Assembly (NCBI GenBank): GCA_052117325.1
Contig: JBQKJJ010000001.1
Length of the DNA stretch: 64,000 bases
Direction: 5' to 3' (one strand)
Source: CAG-964 sp902789345
GTDB taxonomy: Bacteria > Bacillota > Clostridia > Oscillospirales > Acutalibacteraceae
Within the stretch, counting starts at the first letter, position 1. Every line of letters begins with the position of its first letter. Of this stretch, positions 49,732 to 58,054 are shown piece by piece. Under the pieces are notes generated by a model, which saw only the letters and a list, made by a program, of their open reading frames with translations, was not told the DNA's origin and ran no database searches. The translations under genes and the position numbers were made by a program.

Positions 49732-51663
49732 TTAGCCATTATCGGCGGTCAGGGTAACTGTAACGGTAAATTCATCTGTTTTTGAGTCATCATGTCTTGC
49801 AACTGTAAGTTCAACGGTGTCGCCCGGTTTATATGTGTCAAGCAGGGTGTACAGCTCTCCGTATGAAGTAACGCTTTTTCCGTCTATAGCTGTTATAATG
49901 TCGTCTCTTTTTACCTTGCTGTTTTTCAGCGGGCTGTCGTCTTTGACACTGTTTACAACAATACCGCCCTTAATATCATATTCCTTTGCAAGTGTTGACG
50001 GAAGCTCTGTGCAGGTAATGCCAAGCTTAACTCGGCCCTCAACATAGCCGTTTTTAATAATGCTGTTGGCAATTTCTTTTACCTTTTTGCTTGGTATAGC
50101 AAAGCCCATACCCTCGTAGTCTGTAGCGGCTACCTTTACAGTGGTTATGCCTACTACCTGACCGTTTAGGTTAGCTAAAGGTCCGCCGGAATTTCCCGGA
50201 TTTATTGCCGCATCGGTTTGTATATATGTGCACGCAAAGCCCGAAAGTGAACGGTTTAGTGCAGATATAATACCGCTTGTTAATGAGTCGGAATAAGAGC
50301 TGCCGCCCGGATTGCCTATTACCACAACATTTTGACCGATTTTTAAACCGTCAGAGTCTGCAAAGGTTGCGGCTTTCCAGTTGCTGGCTTCTTCACATCT
50401 TAAAACAGCAATGTCTGTGCGTGTGTCACAGCCTACTACAACAGCTAAATAGCTAGTGTTGTCAGTTTTAGTAATTTTAATTTTATAACCGCTTGTTGAA
50501 TTGTTAATAACATGGGCGTTTGTAACAATGTATCCGTCACTGCTTATAATTATTCCCGAACCTTCGCTTTCCGGATACGCCTTATCTACATCGTCCTTTT
50601 GGTCATATAACGATACAGAAACTACGCTTTCGGAAAGAGCCTCATACGCTTTTTCGGTAGAGCCGTTGGCAGTTTCATTATCCTTTAGCGTTATTTCCGG
50701 ACCGTTAGGGTCAGCGTACTTTCCTACATCGGATTTGTCTGATTTTTTTGTTGTAGCTTCTTCCGTAGGAAGCTGAAAAATAAAAGAATTGCCGTCTGAC
50801 AGGCTGCCGTCGGCATTGGCCGCAGTCCACCAAATAAATGTACCAATAAATGAAATTGTAAGCACAATTATAATTCCTATAAACACCTTTAGGCTAGTTG
50901 CCATTTTTGCCTTTGGAGGTTTGCTGCTGTTTAGGTAGTACCAGTTTCCGTTAATAAACTGTGGTTGTACTCCTGGAGGCAGAACAACATCGGGAGTATA
51001 AGGCAAAAGCTGTGGCTGTTGAGCCGAAGCCGCATATGGATTTTGCTGTTGTTGAGCGTTTACATAAGGATTAGCCTGTGGATGTTGTGCCGAAGCCGCA
51101 TATGGAGTTTGTTGTTGTTGAGCGTTTCCATAAGGATTAGCCTGCTGTTGAACATTGTCATAAGGATTAGCCTGTGGTTGTTGCTGAACATTGGCATAAG
51201 GGCTATCCTGTGGTTGCTGTTGAAAAGTGTTACCGTAAGGATTGGCCTGTGGTTGTTGCTGAACATTGCCATAAGGACTATCCTGTGGTGGTTGTTGCTG
51301 AACATTGCCATAAGGACTATCCTGTGGTGGTTGTTGTTGAAAAGCATTACCATAAGAATTTTGCTGTGGTTGTTGAAAAGCATTACCGTAAGGATTAGCC
51401 TGCTGTTGAACATTGCCGTAAGGATTATTTTGCGGTTGTGTCTGGAAATCGTTGCCGTAAGGGTTTTCCTGTGGTTGCTGTTGGTTGTCTGCACCAATGC
51501 CATTACTGTGCATTTCGTTTTCCGCAGGGTTGTTTTCTGTTTGGTTCAAAGCAACATTATCCTTTTGAAGCGATGCATCGGCGTTGTTGCTTGGGGTGTT
51601 AGCTGAGCCGTTTGGTTCTGCACTGCTGTTTGTGGTTTCGTTATTATCATCAAAATTATTCAT
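49732..51663 (-). CDS. htrA: HtrA/DegP-like serine protease with long repeat-rich cytoplasmic N-terminus
   Basis: The 643-residue protease handles misfolded envelope proteins. Residues 1-60 are Asn/Ser-rich; 60-215 are tandem NPYGN/QQQPQ units; 257-280 is a membrane helix, with the protease domain outside. The triad is His384 (TNAHV), Asp417 (TDIAV) and Ser492 (NPGNSGGPL). One PDZ domain (about 545-640) follows. The N-terminal repeat region, about 255 residues, is far longer than in B. subtilis HtrA. GGAGG fixes the ATG at 51663, which overlaps the end of the kinase gene by eight bases. The regulator-kinase-htrA order suggests stress-controlled expression. Confidence 0.93.
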   Translation of the reverse strand: MNNFDDNNETTNSSAEPNGSANTPSNNADASLQKDNVALNQTENNPAENEMHSNGIGADNQQQPQENPYGNDFQTQPQNNPYGNVQQQANPYGNAFQQPQQNSYGNAFQQQPPQDSPYGNVQQQPPQDSPYGNVQQQPQANPYGNTFQQQPQDSPYANVQQQPQANPYDNVQQQANPYGNAQQQQTPYAASAQHPQANPYVNAQQQQNPYAASAQQPQLLPYTPDVVLPPGVQPQFINGNWYYLNSSKPPKAKMATSLKVFIGIIIVLTISFIGTFIWWTAANADGSLSDGNSFIFQLPTEEATTKKSDKSDVGKYADPNGPEITLKDNETANGSTEKAYEALSESVVSVSLYDQKDDVDKAYPESEGSGIIISSDGYIVTNAHVINNSTSGYKIKITKTDNTSYLAVVVGCDTRTDIAVLRCEEASNWKAATFADSDGLKIGQNVVVIGNPGGSSYSDSLTSGIISALNRSLSGFACTYIQTDAAINPGNSGGPLANLNGQVVGITTVKVAATDYEGMGFAIPSKKVKEIANSIIKNGYVEGRVKLGITCTELPSTLAKEYDIKGGIVVNSVKDDSPLKNSKVKRDDIITAIDGKSVTSYGELYTLLDTYKPGDTVELTVARHDDSKTDEFTVTVTLTADNG

Positions 51664-53251
51664 TGTACTCCTCCGCATCTTCAATTTCTTCTTCCACCGT
51701 TTCGGCAGTGGAAATTATGGTACCATCAGAACTTACTATGGTTGCCCTGTTGTCTTTTTTTCTGTTGCTGAATATATTGTATTTATTTCCGGATTGTTCT
51801 TTTTCTTTCGGAAGCCATAGAGTAAAGCTGCAGTATTCGTCAACTACGCTTTGGGCAGTAATGTCGCCGCCGTGTAGTCTCATAATAGTTTTTACTATGT
51901 ACAGGCCCAAGCCCATACCGTTCTTGTCTTGGCTTCTTGATTTGTCGGTTTTATAAAATCTTTCAAATATATGCACAAGCTCCTCAGGCTCTATGCCGTG
52001 GCCGCTGTTTTTAATTTCCAAAACCGTTCTGTCTGCCATATCGGTTAGTGTAACCTGAATGTATCCCCCTACATCAACAAATTTAACCGCATTTTCAAAC
52101 AGGTTGTATACCACCTGATGTATAAGGTCAGGGTCACCGTCAACATTTATGGCAGAACTGCAAGACTCAAGCCCTCTAATATCTATGTGTCTTTCTTCTA
52201 TTTTTTGTTCAAAGGTAAGCAGTGTAGAAATAACCACTTCTGACAAATTGAACTTTTGCTTTTTCAGTCTAAGCTCGCCGTTGTCTATTCTTGACAGCGA
52301 CAGCATAGACGCAACAAGCCTTGATAAACGTTTTACCTCTGTAGATACTATGCGCAAATACTGTTTTTGCTTTTGCGGTGGAATAGTACCGTCCAGTATG
52401 CCGTCTATAAAGCCTGCAATGGTTGTCATAGGCGTTTTTAACTCATGAGATACATTTGCAATAAAATTTCTTCTGGTGGTTTCGGAAATTGACAGTGAAT
52501 TTGCCATTTCGTTAAAAGCTTTTGCAAGCGTACCGATTTCATTGTTAGAGGTAACAGGAACACGCACTGAAAAATCATCATTAGCAAGCTTTCTGGCGGC
52601 AACAGCCATTTGCCTTAAAGGCTTAATCATAGTATATGAGAAAAACCATATCATACACGCCACAATAGCAAAGGTTGCAATGGCCGCATAGAAGAATATT
52701 TTAGTTATTTCTCCGGTAAAATCAGAGTAAGAAATGCTGTCGGTAGTAGCAAATACAAAGCCTACGGTTTTAGTGCTTACGCCCGCCTCGGCAACAATAG
52801 GTACAGCCGCAACATAGTGGGCAGAGTCGTATATATTCCCCAGGGTACTGCGTATAAATATACTGCCGTCCATGGCCTTGTTGCATATATCCTGCGGAAT
52901 TAGGGTTTCGTTATGTACACAACCGCTTCCGTCACTGCATACCAGGGTTTTACCCTTTTCATCTGTTATAAAAATATCAGCCTGAATACTGCCGGATATA
53001 GTCTGCATTACACTTGAAAGCCAGCTTGTTTCAGATTTGCCTATATATACGCTGTTGTTTACCATTACTGTTTTTTCAGAAACAAGGTCGGCTACCTGTG
53101 TAGCGTTTTCAATTAATAAATCCTTTTTTTCGTTGTCAGAATATCTTGCCACAAAAAATACAAGCATTGTTCCCAGTATAATAAAGCTGACTAAAACTAT
53201 CACAAGACTTATAATTAGGTATTGGGCAAAAAGACTTTTCTTACCTGTCAC
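51656..53251 (-). CDS. Sensor histidine kinase with HAMP domain
   Basis: The 531-residue kinase has membrane helices at about 10-33 and 178-200, an extracytoplasmic sensor (about 35-175), a HAMP domain (about 200-252; IKPLRQMAVAARKLAND), the HisKA site FIANVSHELKTPMTT (about 266-280) and the ATPase boxes NLFENAVKFVD, GHGIEPEEL and NGMGLGLYIVKTI. A 45-residue acidic tail follows. The start codon is GTG with GGGGA upstream. A terminator-like hairpin lies between it and the regulator gene. It probably senses envelope stress, given the coupled htrA; the signal is unknown. Confidence 0.93.
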   Translation of the reverse strand: MTGKKSLFAQYLIISLVIVLVSFIILGTMLVFFVARYSDNEKKDLLIENATQVADLVSEKTVMVNNSVYIGKSETSWLSSVMQTISGSIQADIFITDEKGKTLVCSDGSGCVHNETLIPQDICNKAMDGSIFIRSTLGNIYDSAHYVAAVPIVAEAGVSTKTVGFVFATTDSISYSDFTGEITKIFFYAAIATFAIVACMIWFFSYTMIKPLRQMAVAARKLANDDFSVRVPVTSNNEIGTLAKAFNEMANSLSISETTRRNFIANVSHELKTPMTTIAGFIDGILDGTIPPQKQKQYLRIVSTEVKRLSRLVASMLSLSRIDNGELRLKKQKFNLSEVVISTLLTFEQKIEERHIDIRGLESCSSAINVDGDPDLIHQVVYNLFENAVKFVDVGGYIQVTLTDMADRTVLEIKNSGHGIEPEELVHIFERFYKTDKSRSQDKNGMGLGLYIVKTIMRLHGGDITAQSVVDEYCSFTLWLPKEKEQSGNKYNIFSNRKKDNRATIVSSDGTIISTAETVEEEIEDAEEYNE

Positions 53252-53317
53252 GCAAATTCCCCTTTTTAATGCTGTAGTACCCCATAAAAGGCTGAATCTT
53301 TATTTGGAATAATTCAG

Positions 53318-53389
53318 TAAAAAAATAAATAAACAGGCAAGCACAGCAGGGAATACCAAGGTGTTTTATGTATGCCCCTGCTGTACTTG
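53318..53389 (-). terminator. Hairpin between response regulator and kinase genes
   Basis: On the minus strand CAAGTACAGCAGGG (53389-53376) pairs with CCCTGCTGTGCTTG (53351-53338) with two mismatches, followed by a T-rich CTGTTTATTTATTTTTTT. It can end or attenuate transcription after the regulator gene, reducing kinase and htrA expression. Confidence 0.7.
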
Positions 53390-53408
53390 CGTTATAAAAC
53401 TATATGCT

Positions 53409-54101
53409 TTATTCCTTTACTTCAAACTTATAGCCTACACCCCAAACAGTTTTAAGCTCCCACTGCGGTGACACGCCGTCTATCTTTTCACGAAGCCTTT
53501 TAACATGAACATCTACTGTTCGTGAGTCGCCGTAGTAGTCAAAGCCCCATACCTCGTCAAGCAGTTGATCTCTTGTAAATACTCTGTTAGGGTTACTTGC
53601 CAGGTGGTACAAAAGCTCCATTTCTTTAGGTGGTGTGTCTATTTGTACGCCGTCAACCTTTAGTTCGTAATTTGTAAGGTTAATAGAAAGCTTGTCCCAT
53701 ACAACCTCTTTAACATTTGGCGCTTCGTTTGAGTTAGTTCTGCGAAGCACAGCGTGAATTCGTGCTACAACCTCTTTTGCTTCAAAAGGCTTAACAACAT
53801 AGTCGTCGGCACCCAGCTCCAAGCCAAGAACCTTGTCGAAAACTTCGCCCTTAGCTGTAAGCATTATTATAGGTACCTGAGAGGTCTTTCTTATTTCACG
53901 GCACACCTGCCAGCCGTCTAGCTCAGGCAGCATAATGTCCAGCATAATAAGGTCAGGCTTTTCCTGTTCAAATAATTTCAGTGCCTGTGTACCGTTGTTG
54001 GCAATGGCGGTGTCAAAACCGTCTTTTTCAATATACAATCTTAAAAGCTCGCAAATATTAGTATCGTCATCTACAATTAATATTTTCTTTGTTTTGTTCA
54101 T
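53409..54101 (-). CDS. OmpR-family response regulator
   Basis: The 230-residue regulator has a receiver domain (1 to about 120) with DDD at 11-13, the phospho-acceptor in LIMLDIMLPELDGW (about 55), threonine in MLTAK and lysine in VKPFEAKE. A winged helix DNA-binding domain follows (about 130-228; RVFTRDQLLDEVWGF, RTVDVHVKRLREKID). It pairs with the kinase at 51656. GGAGG precedes the ATG. Leftward TATAAT at 54141-54136 with a weak TGTACA at 54164-54159 may be its promoter. Confidence 0.95.
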   Translation of the reverse strand: MNKTKKILIVDDDTNICELLRLYIEKDGFDTAIANNGTQALKLFEQEKPDLIMLDIMLPELDGWQVCREIRKTSQVPIIMLTAKGEVFDKVLGLELGADDYVVKPFEAKEVVARIHAVLRRTNSNEAPNVKEVVWDKLSINLTNYELKVDGVQIDTPPKEMELLYHLASNPNRVFTRDQLLDEVWGFDYYGDSRTVDVHVKRLREKIDGVSPQWELKTVWGVGYKFEVKE

Positions 54102-54345
54102 AATGTCCTCCTAAATGCCACATAATACCGTAGCCATTATACCACAGTAACCATTTAATGTACATATTATACAGTATTATTTAGGGAAAATAATGAACAA
54201 ATTAAGAATTAAAAAATAATAAAAACTTAAATCTTGACACATTATTCCATTAAGTTTATTTTATTTTGCGTCTAAACCTTTCAGTACGGTGTTATGCCTG
54301 CTGTATGGCAAGATTCACCGGGAAATGAACCTTGCCGTACATGTA
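54102..54345. other. Intergenic region between regulator and spoIIID
   Basis: No gene is seen. GGCAAGATTCA (54307-54317) pairs with TGAACCTTGCC (54326-54336) just past the spoIIID stop, without a T-run. TTGACA (54234-54239), 17 bp, TATTTT (54257-54262) is a rightward promoter-like pair that faces the 3' end of spoIIID and has no rightward gene. Confidence 0.45.
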
Positions 54346-54594
54346 CTACAAGCCCTTATATTTTTTGCGTGTTGCCATACCGCCGCGAATGTGCCGTTGT
54401 GCTTTGTTAATTTCTAATACCTCTTTAACTCTGCTGTACAGCTGTGGGTTTACATATTTTAATCTTTCGCTTACATCTTTATGTACAGTGCTTTTGCTTA
54501 CACCGAATTTTTTTGCCGCACTGCGAACGGTAGCCTTGCTTTCTATTATATATTGTCCAAGCTCAACGGCTCGTTCTTCAACTATACCCTTCAT
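54346..54594 (-). CDS. spoIIID: Stage III sporulation regulator SpoIIID
   Basis: SpoIIID is the small DNA-binding protein that switches mother-cell gene expression between sigma-E and sigma-K phases. The 82-residue product starts MKGIVEERAVELGQYIIESK, has its helix-turn-helix at about 21-44 (ATVRSAAKKFGVSKSTVHKDV) and ends with basic residues (RHIRGGMATRKKYKGL), as in the family. GGAGG precedes the ATG. The first 38 codons and about 100 bases upstream belong to a direct repeat with 58093-58311, so this 5' half may have been supplied by the neighbouring insert. It shows that the host lineage sporulates or did so. Confidence 0.95.
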   Translation of the reverse strand: MKGIVEERAVELGQYIIESKATVRSAAKKFGVSKSTVHKDVSERLKYVNPQLYSRVKEVLEINKAQRHIRGGMATRKKYKGL

Positions 54595-54697
54595 AAAATA
54601 CCTCCATATAAGAAAGATATTTTATATATATGCCAAAGTGCGGGTTTGTAGTACCCGCCGCAGTCCGCTAAAAATTATGCAGGTAAAAAATAATAAT
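54480..54697. repeat. Direct repeat, left copy (spoIIID 5' region)
   Basis: The 218 bases match 58093-58311 with two C-to-T differences (at 54641/58255 and 54656/58270) and one extra T in the right copy (in CCATAT-T-AAG). It carries spoIIID codons 1-38, the ribosome binding site and upstream sequence. Identity stops sharply at both ends. Confidence 0.92.
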
Positions 54698-54725
54698 AAA
54701 TTCTTCGCTCGGTCATAGATTTTAA

Positions 54726-55274
54726 TTTATTTGTAAACGATATTTTTATAATATTTATACCGGCAATGCTATTGATAAAAACGGCGAGCATTATTTCCTT
54801 TCGCAACTTATTCTGAATCAGGAATTGACCTTCTGCGAAGAACTGACTTCCCGGTATTTCTTCCGCAATTTAACGGATTATTATACTTTTCTGCTGATGA
54901 TGTTTTTATCAACTAAGCCGAAAATCGCACGCTGCGAGTGTTGCGTCAGGTATTTTGTTCCAAAAACCAACCGGGTAACCAAGTACTGTGACCGCATGAT
55001 AAAGGATAAAAAAACCTGCAAAGAGCTTGCGCCGAGTCTTAAACACAAAAGAATGGTTCGCATCGACAGGGTTGTGGAGGCATATGACAGAGTAAAAAGA
55101 AAAATGTACCGCCGTTACGAGCGCAACGACGGCAAGGTTTATATGTCACCCAAAGGGATGACTTATGACGATTTTTATGTTTGGAATGATGCAGCCACCG
55201 CAGCAAGGGATCAGTATCTCCGCGGCGCACTAACAGCAGAAGAGGCATTGAAAATTATTAAGGGTGAGGATTGA
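54726..55274 (+). pseudogene. DUF6076-family gene, 5'-truncated
   Basis: The open frame holds the C-terminal part of a DUF6076 protein: IARCECCVRYFVPKTNRVTKYCDR (a cysteine motif likely to bind zinc), TCKELAPSLKHKRM, RVKRKMYRRYERN and DAATAARDQYLRGALTAEEALKII. Full members are several hundred residues long with an N-terminal part that is missing here. The frame is open from 54726, close to the repeat boundary at 54697, and the first usable start is TTG at 54825 (149 residues) without a clear ribosome binding site. It is likely a remnant cut by the insertion event. Function of the family is unknown. Confidence 0.7.
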
Positions 55275-55311
55275 TTTAGTATAATAATCCTCTTGAAAGA
55301 AGCAAAAACTA

Positions 55312-55361
55312 CCCACCGGATAGTGCGGCAACGTTCTAATTGAACCAGCGCACCCGGTGGG
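55312..55361. other. Structured hairpin after the DUF6076 remnant
   Basis: CCCACCGG (55312-55319) pairs with CCGGTGGG (55354-55361). After a three-base bulge, GTGCG (55323-55327) pairs with CGCAC (55349-55353). In the loop GTTC and GAAC can pair as well. The tail GGAGTGTTAG has no T-run, so this may be a structured RNA or recombination-related fold rather than a terminator. Confidence 0.45.
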
Positions 55362-55390
55362 GAGTGTTAGATCGAGTATTTTTCAGTTTT

Positions 55391-55579
55391 CTACAAGCCT
55401 TCCATTACCTCAACCATTATACGAATAGCAAGGATAAACCCATCTCTAAAAGCATCTTGTTCAGTTACACCCGATAGTTCATTTTGACAGTCTTTAAATT
55501 TTTCAAAGGTTTCTTTTTGCCTTTCAGTTACATAATCTGAAATTTCTTGAAAAAGTCGGATATGTTTGCGTTTATTTTT
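55391..55579 (-). pseudogene. Remnant of a DUF6809-family gene
   Basis: A frame without a start codon encodes about 62 residues, including RLFQEISDYVTERQKETFEK, KDCQNELSGVTEQDAF and RDGFILAIRIMVEVMEGL before a TAG at 55393-55391. This is the characteristic C-terminal end of DUF6809 proteins, small Firmicutes proteins of unknown function. The N-terminal part is missing, and the 5' end of the open stretch overlaps the end of the AraC-type gene by eight bases. Confidence 0.65.
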
Positions 55580-56450
55580 TCAATTTCACGGGAATCAAAA
55601 CCTCGTAGTACCGATTCTTCTGACGGAGATCGTGGTCTGTCCAAAGGTGCAAAACTTCGATAGCAAGATCATATTTCTGCTTGTACTCAGAGGCAGGAAG
55701 CCACGAATCGAAGATCAACTCAAACAGTTTCGGAAACTCCTCCCATGCAAGACCGCTACATTCGGTTTTGAACGCTGCGTATGTTCCTGCGGGAAGTGTT
55801 TTTGTTTCAAGGTCAAAGGTCTTTACATCGGCTTTTTCACGGGCAATCATGTATTTGCCGTTCTGCCAAATGCCATACCATACGCCATCGTATGAAGTGC
55901 TACCGGGCTGATTCCAACCACCTTCACAAAGCTGACCGGGCACGTCATCGCAATTATTTGCCCACATGGAGTGGCGTAGCTCTTCACGAGTTTTATAACC
56001 CTGTCCCTCATACTGCCTGGATACACCGTACACAACAGTATCCGCTAACGCAATAATTCTGAAATCCATTTCTTTTGCTCCTTTAATCATAATGTGAAAG
56101 GAAGCAGGTGAATACACTTTCAGCGAGCCGCCGTCTTTACGATAAACAGACGGTGTAATGCCGTGCTGTTTTGCAAAAGCTCTTGAAAAAGCTGCAGCGC
56201 TGTCATAACCGTATTTTATGGCAATGTTGATGATCGGTGTCTTACTATGCTGTAGATCCTGCGCCGCAAGTGTCAGCCGTCTGCGCCGTATGTACTCTGT
56301 CAGAGTCATGTCAGTCATATAGCTGAAGAAGCGAATAAAGCTATCTGCAGTAACACAAGCGATACCAGCAGCCGTATCAAGATCGAACTCTGCGCACAAG
56401 TTCGCCTCAATGTATTCAATAGCCGCGTTCAGTTGCTTTAACATATTCAT
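55572..56450 (-). CDS. AraC-family regulator with GyrI-like ligand domain
   Basis: The 292-residue regulator has an N-terminal AraC/XylS DNA-binding domain (two helix-turn-helices, about 5-105; FDLDTAAGIACVTADSFIRF and IAIKYGYDSAAAFSRAF) and a C-terminal GyrI-like effector-binding domain (about 130-290; DFRIIALADTVVYGV, PAGTYAAFKTECSG). The layout is that of Rob/SoxS-related Firmicutes regulators that respond to small molecules or drugs. GGGAGGTG before the ATG at 56450 fixes the start. Target genes are not evident. Its base composition matches the insert, not the host core. Confidence 0.88.
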   Translation of the reverse strand: MNMLKQLNAAIEYIEANLCAEFDLDTAAGIACVTADSFIRFFSYMTDMTLTEYIRRRRLTLAAQDLQHSKTPIINIAIKYGYDSAAAFSRAFAKQHGITPSVYRKDGGSLKVYSPASFHIMIKGAKEMDFRIIALADTVVYGVSRQYEGQGYKTREELRHSMWANNCDDVPGQLCEGGWNQPGSTSYDGVWYGIWQNGKYMIAREKADVKTFDLETKTLPAGTYAAFKTECSGLAWEEFPKLFELIFDSWLPASEYKQKYDLAIEVLHLWTDHDLRQKNRYYEVLIPVKLKK

Positions 56451-56633
56451 CTGTTTCACCTCCCGCATATAGTTTATCAAAAAAGCATTTTGGACGTCTG
56501 ACTTTCTCTGGGCAGGAATAGTTCATCAGAAAAACATCACAATAATTTTTTAGAAACTTGTTCTGGATAAAGGGCCGTTGTGTCTATTGTAATCATTTTA
56601 TAAAATATTATTTCCCTCGCTTTAAACAAAAAA

Positions 56634-57863
56634 CTATATCATCCAAATCGGGACGATGAGGTTTTCTCTGTCGAATGCAGAGAGGCGGTCGCTCATACAG
56701 AGCACGGCAGAGGTGCCGAGTACGAGAGGCGATTTATCGATAAGGCTAAAGGTTTTGGTAATTCGCTTATCGGGGGTAGCTGTTTTTTTTATTTCAAGCG
56801 GACACAGCTTGCCGTCGCCTTCGATAATCACATCAATCTCTCTTGCATCTCGGTCGCGGTAATAGTTTAGGTATGGCTCTTTCCTGGCATTCTGATAGCT
56901 TTTCATAATCTCAGAAACCGTAAAGTTTTCAAGCAGTGCGCCGCTCATGGCACCGCTTTCGGCGACCTCGGGGGACGACCATTTTGTAAGATAGCAAACA
57001 AGCCCCGTATCATAAAAATACAGCTTCGGCGTTTTAATGGTCCTTTTCAGCACATTGTTGGAATACGGGTGCAGCAGAAAAACAATCCCCAAGGTTTCAA
57101 GAATTTGCAGCCAGGCTTTTGCGGTAACCTGATCTATATCCGCATCATCGGCAATCGCCTTGAAATTCACAAGCTGAGAGGCACGGGCGGCAACCGCCGT
57201 GATGAATTTTGCAAATTTCAGTGCGTCGATTGCGCCCGAAAGCTCACGCACATCACGCTCAATATAGGTGGAAAGATAAGAGGAATAATACATATTCCGA
57301 TCAGTATACTCCCCGCTTAACATTCCCGGCATACAGCCGTTCCATATACGCTCGTACATTTCAGGCGTGGTGAGCGGCTTTATAATTTTACTGTCCGCCG
57401 CAAGTGCCTCGAAATCGGTAGTAAAAGGGCGCGGCTGTGCCCCAATAATTTCCCTTTGAGAAAGCGGCGACATATGCAGAAGGGCAACTCTGCCTGCCAA
57501 TGACTCCTGAACACCTTTCATCAAACTAAACACCTGAGAACCGGTCAGCCAAAAATCGCCGGGATTATGATGTGTATCCACGTGAATTTTAATATAAGTG
57601 AACAGCTCCGGTGCATACTGAACCTCGTCGATAATAATCGGCGGTTTATGAAGTTGCAAGAACATTTTTGGATCATTTTTTGCCATTTCTCTGACGGTTA
57701 AATCGTCAAGAGAAATATATTCCCGCCCGATATTTTCCTTTTCGGCAAGGTTTTTAAGCATAGTAGTTTTGCCGGACTGACGCGGACCGGTAAGCAAAAT
57801 TGCCGACCAAGTCTTTGACAGTTCGGTAATACGCTGTTCTATATGTCGGTTGATATAGGCCAT
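56634..57863 (-). CDS. AAA-family ATPase with DUF4143 domain
   Basis: The 409-residue protein has an AAA_14 ATPase domain at the N-terminus (LLTGPRQSGKTTMLKN, about 23-38; Walker B PPIIIDEVQYAP, about 87) and a C-terminal DUF4143 domain (about 200-360; YLSTYIERDVRELSG and an end with YYRDRDAREIDVIIEGDGKLCPLEIK, a PD-(D/E)XK-like motif). Such ATPases are common in genomic islands and have no settled role. GAGGTG before the ATG at 57863 fixes the start. Its promoter and an 11-bp inverted repeat lie at 57900-57971. Confidence 0.9.
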   Translation of the reverse strand: MAYINRHIEQRITELSKTWSAILLTGPRQSGKTTMLKNLAEKENIGREYISLDDLTVREMAKNDPKMFLQLHKPPIIIDEVQYAPELFTYIKIHVDTHHNPGDFWLTGSQVFSLMKGVQESLAGRVALLHMSPLSQREIIGAQPRPFTTDFEALAADSKIIKPLTTPEMYERIWNGCMPGMLSGEYTDRNMYYSSYLSTYIERDVRELSGAIDALKFAKFITAVAARASQLVNFKAIADDADIDQVTAKAWLQILETLGIVFLLHPYSNNVLKRTIKTPKLYFYDTGLVCYLTKWSSPEVAESGAMSGALLENFTVSEIMKSYQNARKEPYLNYYRDRDAREIDVIIEGDGKLCPLEIKKTATPDKRITKTFSLIDKSPLVLGTSAVLCMSDRLSAFDRENLIVPIWMI

Positions 57864-57899
57864 AATACACCTCGACTGAGTATAATTTTCTTCACTATC

Positions 57900-57971
57900 A
57901 TTATACTTTATTATACCCATAAAGTCAACAAATATCTCGGCTAAAATTAGAAACCATCCTATTTTAGCCGA
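57900..57971 (-). promoter_or_regulatory. Promoter and operator-like repeat of the ATPase gene
   Basis: On the minus strand TTGACT (57928-57923), 17 bp, TATAAT (57905-57900). Immediately upstream, TCGGCTAAAAT (57937-57947) and ATTTTAGCCGA (57961-57971) are a perfect 11-bp inverted repeat with a 13-bp gap, a likely protein-binding site. Confidence 0.65.
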
Positions 57972-57995
57972 AGTTTTGCCGTTACACTTCTTGAT

Positions 57996-58031
57996 AGTAT
58001 AAAAAATCAGCACGGCGTGAAATCGTGCTGA
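57996..58031 (-). terminator. Terminator after the truncated spoIIID copy
   Basis: TCAGCACG (58007-58014) pairs perfectly with CGTGCTGA (58024-58031). On the minus strand the stem is followed by TTTTTTATA, a strong terminator for leftward transcripts from the spoIIID fragment. The rightward tail AATTCTTTATTT is also T-rich. Confidence 0.75.
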
Positions 58032-58054
58032 AATTCTTTATTTATGCGGTTATG

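Noticed and set aside
51018..51486. Regular repeat pattern considered as a CRISPR array
   Set aside because: Units are contiguous, variable in length and in the htrA reading frame; there are no unique spacers.
50965..51606. Long open frames on both strands across the HtrA repeats
   Set aside because: Tandem repeats keep several frames open. Only the frame joined to the membrane helix and protease domain makes sense.
54332..54718. Rightward 128-codon open frame across spoIIID
   Set aside because: It is the complement of spoIIID and its upstream repeat; the leftward SpoIIID product is unmistakable. The matching rightward frames at 58025-58265 are rejected for the same reason.
55312..55361. 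Integron attC site
   Set aside because: The characteristic inverse core and core motifs are absent and no integron integrase is present.
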